Assembly: GCA_030867875.1 (NCBI GenBank)
Contig: JAOWCC010001751.1
Location: 21,598,026 to 21,662,025, forward strand
Length of the DNA stretch: 64,000 nt
Source of the DNA: Actinernus sp. WN-2022
Lineage: Eukaryota; Cnidaria; Anthozoa; Actiniaria; Actinernidae
Direction of reading: 5' to 3'
This document shows, one piece after another, positions 59,401 to 64,000 of this stretch (positions within the stretch are counted from its first letter, which is position 1; every line of letters starts with the position of its first letter). A program made the translations under genes and the position numbers. The notes under the pieces are model-generated. The model saw only the letters and a program-made list of their open reading frames with translations, ran no database searches and had not been told where the DNA came from.

Positions 59401-62400
59401 AGTCAATCCAATCGTGAATTTTTAAAATACTGAATTTCTAACAGAACCTGAAACAACCATAAGAGGCTGATCAAAGCCAGGACTCAGCTAATCCACAGAT
59501 GGAATTGGAATTTAGCATGTTGGTTTTTGTGGAGGGAGGAAAACCGGAGAACCGAGAGAAAAACCCTCGGAGCATTAGGGCAAGATGCCAACAAACTCAA
59601 CTCACACATGGTGCAATGTCCAGGGATAGAACCTGGGCCTCAGAGGTGAGAGGCGAAGTGCTTAACCACTGTGCCACCTCAGCTCCCCTTCAGTTCGTGA
59701 TTGGTTCATTGATGTTTTACTTGCTCCTGTGATTGGTTCATTGATGTTTTTACTTGCTCCTGTGATTGGTTCATTGATGTTTTTACTTGCTCCTGTGATT
59801 GGTTCATTGATGTTTTTACTTGCTCCTGTGATTGGTTCATTGATGTTTTTACTTGCTCCTGTGATTGGTTCATTGATGTTTTTACTTGCTCCTGTGATTG
59901 GTTCATTGATGTTTTTACTTGCTCCTGATTGGTTCATTGGGTTTTTACTTGCTCCTGTGATTGGCTCATTGCGTTTTTACTTGCTCGTGATTGGTTCATT
60001 GCGTTTTTACTTGCTCCTGTGATTGGCTCAGGTTTTGGTTTTACAACACTCAATTGAAAACTGCTCTAGCTCCTGAGTGAGCAAATACCTCAGCAAAGTG
60101 TTTCCTGCACTTTTAATCTCATGTTGTGCATTTAATTGTTCCCCTTTTCTCTATATTATAATTGTAATTCATATTATTGGTGTTAATAAAGTGTGTTGTT
60201 GTTTTGACCAATTAGTAAATTACAGACTACAAACAAACTACTGTGTACGTTATTGTTCAAAAAGCCGTCAGGACTGTACTGATATTAATGTATTTAATAA
60301 TGCTAACATCAATCAAAAGGAAATATTTCCCAGATACCCTTTATTTAGCCTGTTCACAGGCTCTAGATACTGGGGAAAATGATGAAAATAAAATGTGGCG
60401 AAAACAAAATGACGGACGGAAAGAAGAGGGGGACTGGGTTGTCTACCCAGTTCTCGTCTTCTCTTTTGTTTTGTCAGATTTTTTATTTATTTTTAGTATC
60501 CAGGGCCTGTGAACAGGCTACCCTTTATTAGGATAAAAAAAATTGATTTTGTTGCACTAAATCTCGCTGTTTACAGGTACGGCACTGGATGCTCTGTCTT
60601 CCATGCAGTGTTTCTTAAGAGGCAGACCACAAACATTCAAATCTCTTGAACAAGGCATCGAGTGGAGGTTGGTGTGTCATAAAATATCCCTTACTGTTCA
60701 AAGTCTCTATTTATGTATTTATACATTAATTAAGGACTTTAAGCAACGAGGACGGTGACGGCAATGACGACGGGACGTTAGAAAAGTGTTTTCTCCCAAA
60801 AATTTCTGTCTGCTATTTCCCTTGTTCACCTTGAATTGTTTTTCACAACCAGATTTTCGAAAAATATGATGAGCATAGAGTTCAGTACATGCCAAACGAA
60901 AAACGGATTATTTACTTTCTTACGTTCGCGTTCTCTTTAAAACGTTATACGTTTTACGTATTCACGTTGTGTTTTTGCAGAGAACGGTGAAAATGTAGGC
61001 GACTGTGTGCATTTTCACGTGCAGCTATTGTATTTTGTAATTAAGGCTATTGTTTTATGCCGTCATCGTAGACGTTGCCGTCATGGTTGCTTAAAGTCCC
61101 TAGTGACTAAGTTTAGATGTACACCAAAGTTTGTTCATTTGTTGGCAGTATAAGAAGTGGCCAGGTTCACAATGTACAGTCTGCTAGGATCTCCATGGTG
61201 GGACAACTTGTGAGGTGACAATTATCATTCATTACTCTTTATAATACATTATCAGGGGTTTCAATAGTACTTGATCTCGTATCTGTGGGTTTCCTACTTC
61301 ATTTTGCTAACTTCAAGTAAAATTAATGTACAGCAAGTGTTATTGCCTCTGATGCCTACTAAGTAAAACCATTAATGAACCAATCACAAACTGAAGTAAT
61401 AGGTGGTTGTGTTGATTCTTTTGTTCTTCTAATGTGGACCATTGTCTTGGTATTCTCAGGAGAGTTAAAAAAATCAGAATAAGGAAAGGAATTTGAAAAG
61501 GATTCTGGTAGTTGCGTAGTGCAAACCAGGAATTCGCAATTGGTTTATTTCAACCAATCACGAGGCAAAGTAAAAGCAGTTGTGGATAACTAACAAATCA
61601 AATTTGAAACCAATCTCAGTCCCAAACCGCTCTATTGTTTAATCACTGTTTTTATGCTTCTGTATATGACTCATTTTATGTACAGATGTGATGATAATAC
61701 CACTAAAGATGTTAAGAACAGAGAGTCCCCACCTGTCCCGCCTCAGTTCTCTGATATTATACAAGAGAACGAGGAGGAAGAGAATTCAACAGAGGATCAC
61801 CAGCCACAAACATCCACAGCAAACCCTGCACTTCGTGACACGGTATGCTGAAAACAATAGAATAGAGAACTTAAACACAGAGTAAAGCCAGCTCAAACTA
61901 CCCTGGGGCCAAAGACTAGAAGAAATAATGGCCCAAAGTGACAAACAGGGTTTCCACAGGTCAGGGAAATTCTAAATTTCTTGTCAAAGTCAGGGAAAAG
62001 TCAGGGAATTTTATTTTCAGGTTGCCACATGGGCCCTCATGCCTCAAAGCATCTACGAGGGGAGGCTACAGGTTTTGATAATGACTTTTGTTTTGGGTTA
62101 GGGAATATGTCAAACAGTCTTATTATGGTCAGTGGAAATTGTTTTCTGGTCTGTGAAAATTAAGTCAGGGATTTTTTTCCCTGATTGGTGGAAACCACGA
62201 CAAAGAGGCAAAAGAGAAGAGGAGAGAGAAGAACAAGAATAGTCTCTGGTGTTATCTGTTGAGAATCTCATTTCCATGTGCCGAGTTTCAAATCAAGAAA
62301 ACACCTCAAACCGGTTTTGCTGGTCCATTGGTAAGCCAATGAAAATTACCGTGACATCCAGCACTCACGGTTGCGCCTGGTAATGAGTATATTATCCAAT

Positions 62401-63803
62401 CAGGGACGAGGTTCAAATTCTGAACCTAATGTTCACATGGAAGTGAGATTATCAGCAGATAACACCAGAGGCTCTTCTTTTTCTTCATCATCATCATCAT
62501 CATAAGCTTTATTTAAACAATGTAAACACGGTATCATATAACCTAATCTAAAATGCTCTTCCAGAGAGCCATGTATCTAATTACAATTAAGAAACTAGTG
62601 GAATATAATGAATGTTAACTATTTATTACAATTTGTAAAATACAAATAAGCTATATTAAAAAACTATAATCAGCGTAAGCGAAATTCATAAATTATTACA
62701 GTTTGCAGTCTGCAGTCTGCAGTCTGTCATAAATGAATTTAGGGTCGTTTTTGATTTGATCTCGCGAGGTAGGCTATTCCAAAGGACCAAACCGATGTTG
62801 AAACCGTTTGACACCGATACTTTCAACATACTTCAACGTGATGCAACAAATGTATTTCATTGATGTTCAACCGATGTTGAAACCGTTCAACACCCATACT
62901 TTCAACATCCTTCAACGTGATGCAACAAATGTATTTCACTGATGTTCAACCGATGTTGAAACCGTTTAACACCCATACTTTCAACATCCTTCAACGTGAT
63001 GCAATGAATGTATTTTACTGATGTTCAATCGATGTCGAAACCGTTTAACACCCATACTTTCAACATCCTTCAACGTGATGCAATGAATGTATTTCACTGA
63101 TGTTCAACCGATGTTGAAACCGTTTGACACCGATACTTTCAACATCCTTCAACGTGTGCAACAAATGTATTTCACTGATGTTCAACCGATGTTGACACCG
63201 TTTGACCTAGACTTAATACAGGGTCCGAATTTGCGCCTTATTTGGCGCCAATGCTACTAAATTTTGAGTGTTGGCGACCAAAATTTCAGAGTTAGTCGCC
63301 AGCTGGTGACTTACCTAAAGTCTTCACAATGTTTTCACAATGTCCCGAAGTCACACGATGTTCTAAATAAATTTAGCCAATAAAACATGCCAGCAAATGT
63401 TCTTTGTTGCATACCAGTTGGCGCCTACGTGAAAAAGCACTTTCGTATGTGCTTCGCTTGGCACTTATTTGTTTCACAATGGTTTGAGGCTCCGGGTAAA
63501 TTAAATTTACGCTTTTCTCCGAGAACAGTGAAACCTATGTGCATCATGTGCATGACAAGTGAAACATGTATCGAGATTACAAAATGAAACGCTGGAAATT
63601 TCGGCTGGCTGTGGAAAAAGGATGCAGAGAGAGGACTGATAATTAGATTTTCATTTAGTTGATAAAATAATGCTATCAAATGAAATGGAGGGAAAATGCA
63701 GCCATGCAAGCTGTCTTACCAACTGTTATTGTACTTGTATTCTAGGAACCCGAGTGTTGGAAATGGAGGATAGATCTGTCAAAAACTGAACGATTCTGGG
63801 AAG
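47376..63803 (+). CDS. PPME1: Protein phosphatase methylesterase 1 (PPME1), first 302 codons, 11 exons, 3' end outside window
   Basis: PPME1 removes the C-terminal methyl ester from the catalytic subunit of PP2A and controls assembly of PP2A holoenzymes. Coding exons: 47376-47458, 47530-47623, 53635-53727, 55323-55380, 55682-55733, 56195-56263, 57723-57808, 60577-60667, 61149-61214, 61686-61842, 63746-63803. All junctions are GT-AG and all phases agree. The alpha/beta-hydrolase core shows the oxyanion loop LLHGGGHSALSWAVF (residues 75-89), the nucleophile elbow GHSMGG with Ser150 split across exons 6 and 7, and Asp175 in LIDVVEGTALDAL. Human Ser156 and Asp181 are both six positions later, as expected for a shorter N terminus. 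Exon 10 encodes the acidic insert typical of the family (QENEEEEN). The catalytic His and C terminus should lie beyond 64000. An in-frame upstream ATG at 47319 would add 19 residues; 47376 was preferred because MSDL resembles the family start. Confidence 0.95.
47530..47623 (+). CDS. PPME1: PPME1 exon 2
   Basis: Residues 28-59, including RDYRPISWEKYFEKKEEIAV and NEKD, matching the human RDFSPVPWSQYFES region. Followed by a 6.0-kb intron packed with transposons. Confidence 0.9.
48072..48300 (+). pseudogene. Captured coding fragment, RecQ-like Q-motif region (tentative)
   Basis: Within the left MULE arm a frame reads GVDMALEKACETFDISELFP then EQRKAI. It resembles the region around the Q motif of RecQ-type DEXH helicases (F-xx-FRPxQxxAI). 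No Walker A follows. The right arm carries the inverted copy, which drifts out of frame after EQRKA. CRE- and CCAAT-like motifs upstream suggest a promoter plus first exon were captured together. Confidence 0.4.
48314..49024. mobile_element. Nested inverted-repeat element filled with ATCGATTAAT arrays
   Basis: Ends CCGGCCTGATTAATCGATAT and ATCGATTAATCAGGCCGG are flanked by TCTAGTAC (48306-48313 and 49025-49032), a probable target duplication. Both ends are filled with irregular ATCGATTA and AATATCGATTAAC repeats, about 240 and 155 bp long and mutually inverted. It has inserted into the MULE near the inner edge of its left arm. Confidence 0.85.
48770..48860. repeat. Third-level hairpin inside the nested element
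   Basis: A perfect 23-bp inverted repeat begins CCTTATTCGTACTAATTTTC, with its complement ending at 48860. A second, inner pair TTTCGCGATTT and AAATCGCGAAAA lies inside. Confidence 0.85.
50429..50567. repeat. MITE, AATCAATCCCGGTTTCTGG ends
   Basis: Ends AATCAATCCCGGTTTCTGGG-like at left (with GGAAAACC) and TTTCCCAGAAACCTGGATTG at right. Interior GGGTGGGTGGGTGGG run at 50527-50540. Confidence 0.7.
50979..52025. mobile_element. 1.05-kb inverted-repeat element, TACCGTAAAC ends
   Basis: Ends TACCGTAAACAGCGGCAGAT and GGTGTTTACGGTA, with inner GATAAGCC and GGCTTATC pairs extending the similarity to roughly 80 bp. It contains a HIRAN-like coding fragment on the minus strand (51315-51590). A related end, TACCGTAAATAC, occurs at 53779-53790. 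Confidence 0.72.
51315..51590 (-). pseudogene. HIRAN-like domain fragment inside a transposon
   Basis: The minus-strand frame reads IYKDIWTSSIGEKLIAHREM, then SDKFTVKVLNSGKTVGHLPR and EYSGIAWYFLARGGTI. The pattern (xKxAVxVxxxxxxVGHLPRxxS) matches HIRAN domains, DNA-end-binding modules found in Rad5/HLTF-type proteins and in mobile elements. There is no in-frame start, and the frame upstream of about 51590 belongs to another phase. Probably a degraded transposon gene. Confidence 0.5.
52982..53366. mobile_element. MITE whose interior is a CTACCGACAA minisatellite
   Basis: Ends GTTAAACAATCACGTACCAA and TTGGTACGTGATTGTTCACT, about 29-bp inverted repeats that continue into TAATAGTG/CACTATTA. The interior (53011-53335) is a 10-bp repeat CTACCGACAA with variants (CTGCCAACAA, CTACCAACAG), about 25-30 copies. 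The first about 35 bases are in inverse orientation, so the array is partly palindromic (GTCGGCCGAC at 53039-53048). The derived YRQPTDNLPTT-type frame is not a gene. Confidence 0.88.
53635..53727 (+). CDS. PPME1: PPME1 exon 3
   Basis: Residues 60-90, including VYRSGDTGPLLVLLHGGGHS and ALSWAVFT, which forms the oxyanion hole. The donor GT (53728) lies inside a 12-bp inverted repeat, 53719-53730 with 53779-53790. Confidence 0.97.
53719..53790. repeat. 12-bp inverted repeat spanning PPME1 exon 3 donor
   Basis: GTATTTACGGTA (53719-53730) includes the exon 3 donor GT at 53728-53729. TACCGTAAATAC (53779-53790) is its exact complement. The second arm looks like a transposon end. Confidence 0.7.
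53791..55322. other. PPME1 intron 3, mostly unassigned
   Basis: Begins with transposon-like sequence (AGGCCATACTTTTTTGACAA, GATGTGGCTTATGTGCAGGT) related to the 50979-52025 family. The rest is AT-rich, with a (TTA)n tract near 54995-55018. No ORF of interest. Confidence 0.45.
55323..55380 (+). CDS. PPME1: PPME1 exon 4
   Basis: Residues 91-110, EAVTKLCYCQVLAIDMRGHG, matching RVQCRIVALDLRSHG of the human enzyme. Confidence 0.95.
55682..55733 (+). CDS. PPME1: PPME1 exon 5
   Basis: Residues 110-127, DTQTEDNTDLSADVLS plus a split Lys codon. Corresponds to the human segment ending PEDLSAETMAK. Confidence 0.93.
55971..56106. repeat. MITE family GGGCTGTGTGCAA, copy 2
   Basis: Ends CGAAGGGCTGTGTGCAAAAA and TTTTTGCACACAGCCCTTCG, a 20-bp perfect inverted repeat. 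The interior matches 15511-15634 (GTCTCCTGATCACATTCTAA, GAGTCACTTATGCCC). Confidence 0.9.
56195..56263 (+). CDS. PPME1: PPME1 exon 6
   Basis: Residues 127-150, DVGDIIQTMYGDTSPPVLLM then GH. The first two bases of the catalytic Ser150 codon end this exon. Confidence 0.97.
56980..57108. repeat. Hairpin MITE
   Basis: Arms AAAGGCCTCCACTTCGGACT, GGCATTTCAAAGTCC and complements ending GTTGGAGGCCTTT. Inserted in PPME1 intron 6. Confidence 0.85.
57723..57808 (+). CDS. PPME1: PPME1 exon 7
   Basis: Residues 150-179: third base of Ser150, then MGGAIAVHVGVQQLLPSLVG and LALIDVVE with Asp175. Confidence 0.97.
57990..58265 (-). mobile_element. Retroposon 3' tail (tentative)
   Basis: Starts at left with AACAACAACAATGACGACAA and ACTTTATTTGTACTACAATT, the usual reversed poly-A-like tail of a minus-strand LINE or SINE. 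The body is unique within the window. Confidence 0.4.
58795..59296 (-). pseudogene. LINE 3' tail fragment
   Basis: The minus-strand frame reads VKFAASKTWNSIPLDIKQSP, then LKSFKYNYKKYLLALPPEY and a stop. This is a LINE ORF2 C-terminal signature, followed by a 3' UTR and a TTTTTATTTCC-type end at about 58815. Confidence 0.65.
59485..59690 (-). mobile_element. tRNA-derived SINE, family 2
   Basis: Minus-strand head GAGGTGGCACAGTGGTTAAG, box B region GGTTCTATCCC (decayed from GGTTCAAATCCC), and body TGAGTTTGTTGGCATCTTGC. Homologous along its length to 41597-41792. Confidence 0.82.
59692..60035. repeat. 33-bp minisatellite, about 10 units
   Basis: The unit contains CTGTGATTGGTTCATTGATG followed by TTTTTACTTGCTC. 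The central units are identical, and the last three are shortened or altered (GGTTCATTGGG, GGCTCATTGCG). Open frames on both strands (IGSLMFLLAPV, ITGASKNINEP) are artefacts of a unit divisible by three. Confidence 0.95.
60577..60667 (+). CDS. PPME1: PPME1 exon 8
   Basis: Residues 179-209, TALDALSSMQCFLRGRPQTF and KSLEQGIEW, very close to human TAMDALNSMQNFLRGRPKTF. Confidence 0.97.
60732..61101. repeat. MITE family GGCAACG/CGTCGTC, copy 2
   Basis: Ends AGGACTTTAAGCAACGAGGA and CATGGTTGCTTAAAGTCCCT. Interior subterminal GACGGCAATGACGACGGGAC and CATCGTAGACGTTGCCGTCA. Related to 39139-39494. Confidence 0.85.
61149..61214 (+). CDS. PPME1: PPME1 exon 9
   Basis: Residues 209-231, including IRSGQVHNVQSARISMVGQL, matching VKSGQIRNLESARVSMVGQ. 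Confidence 0.96.
61370..61640. repeat. MITE relic of the GTGATTGGTTC family, inverse orientation
   Basis: GAACCAATCACAAACTGAAG at left, ACCAATCACGAGGCAAAGTA and CCCAAACCGCTCTATTG at right. These are complements of the features at 59303-60069. Confidence 0.65.
61686..61842 (+). CDS. PPME1: PPME1 exon 10 (acidic insert)
   Basis: Residues 231-283. Low-complexity, acidic and polar (DIIQENEEEENSTEDHQPQT), equivalent to the variable Glu-rich loop of vertebrate PPME1. Donor ACG|GTATGC. Confidence 0.88.
62485..62790 (-). pseudogene. LINE 3' tail fragment
   Basis: The minus-strand frame near 62785-62735 reads LWNSLPREIKSKTTLNSFM, a LINE ORF2 C terminus. The element's 3' end is at the (CAT)n tract (62486-62505) and TAAGCTTTATTTAAACAATG. 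Its 5' truncation point adjoins the 79-bp array. Confidence 0.65.
62792..63206. repeat. 79-bp tandem repeat, about 5.2 units
   Basis: Each unit contains CCGATGTTGAAACCGTTYRA, CACCCATACTTTCAACATCC, TTCAACGTGATGCAAYRAAT and GTATTTCACTGATGTTCAA. Units differ at a few sites, and one carries a 2-base deletion (63155). No stable coding frame. Confidence 0.93.
63746..63803 (+). CDS. PPME1: PPME1 exon 11 (last in window)
   Basis: Residues 284-302, EPECWKWRIDLSKTERFWE, matching YTWRIELAKTEKYWDG. Ends in phase 1 before GTACAG. Confidence 0.95.
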
Positions 63804-64000
63804 GTACAGTGAAGGTTCTGACGTGTTATTAAAAACAAAGATTAATCACCTCATTTGGCGTAAACAACTATTTCAGACTGTAAAAGTTGTCTTGTGTATG
63901 TTGTATTTCCCATTCCAAGACAGAAACTTCAATAATTTTATGGTGTTTCTGTTTAACACGGCTTGAACTTTTAAAAAAACTTCTAAATCCACTAGTGTCT

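Larger units (their letters stand above)
59303..60069. mobile_element. MITE of the GTGATTGGTTC family with SINE and minisatellite inside
   Basis: Ends AGAGCGGTTTTCAATAATTG and CACTCAATTGAAAACTGCTC. Left subterminal region GTCGAAAAGTAATTGC and CTTGTGATTGGATGAAGTC; right TTTTGGTTTTACAACACTC. It is interrupted by a family-2 SINE (59485-59690). Its GTGATTGGTTC segment is expanded (59692-60035). Confidence 0.8.

Noticed and set aside
59662..60022. Repeat proteins ITGASKNINEP and IGSLMFLLAPV
   Set aside because: Translation of a 33-bp minisatellite in both directions, with no start context, no conserved flanks and a clear MITE origin.

Overview
The window is animal nuclear DNA: low GC, split genes with GT-AG introns, tRNA-derived SINEs, 3' fragments of non-LTR retrotransposons and very many small inverted-repeat elements. 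The repeat style (poly-C tracts next to a GTACTCCC motif, tRNA-headed SINEs, DUF3504-type tyrosine recombinase relics) and the two host proteins suggest an anthozoan cnidarian, probably a stony coral. That assignment is inference; no species can be named from sequence alone.

Two conserved host genes lie head to head. On the minus strand, 35578 down to 519, are the first 29 coding exons (993 codons) of a Furry/FRY orthologue, the large HEAT/armadillo-like scaffold of the NDR (Trc/Orb6) kinase-MOB morphogenesis pathway. The 3' two thirds of the gene lie left of base 1. On the plus strand, 47376 to 63803, are the first 11 coding exons (302 codons) of a PPME1 orthologue, the protein phosphatase 2A methylesterase. 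It has its oxyanion loop, catalytic Ser and catalytic Asp; the catalytic His should lie right of base 64000. All splice phases in both models agree, and 11.8 kb separates the two start codons. Most introns and the intergenic DNA are filled with mobile elements.

Left part (1-35,600, Furry introns): an exact 18-bp minisatellite (6434-7117), SINEs, a CR1/L2/jockey-like LINE fragment (12.4-13.6 kb), and a pyrimidine-rich array (17.6-19.3 and 22.2-22.4 kb) split by a LINE that is itself split by an element carrying a tyrosine-recombinase pseudogene. There are also about a dozen hairpin MITEs and a 60-bp tandem repeat made from copies of the exon 3 splice-donor boundary.

Middle (35.6-47.3 kb): no host gene seen. 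It holds a decayed LINE, SINEs, MITEs, an 84-bp near-perfect palindrome with near-identical 9-bp flanks, and a 1.8-kb foldback element.

Right part (PPME1 introns): intron 2 carries a 2.3-kb foldback element with about 370-bp inverted repeats, an exact 9-bp target duplication (Mutator-like) and apparently a captured promoter and first exon. A second inverted-repeat element full of ATCGAT arrays sits inside it, with a third inverted repeat inside that. Intron 2 also holds a 1-kb element with a HIRAN-like fragment and a MITE whose interior is a minisatellite. Further right are a 33-bp minisatellite inside a MITE and a 79-bp tandem repeat.

No non-coding RNA gene, CRISPR array or intact autonomous transposon was found. 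The most unusual theme is the repeated pairing of inverted-repeat elements with internal or terminal minisatellites, plus the nested Mutator-like foldback element.
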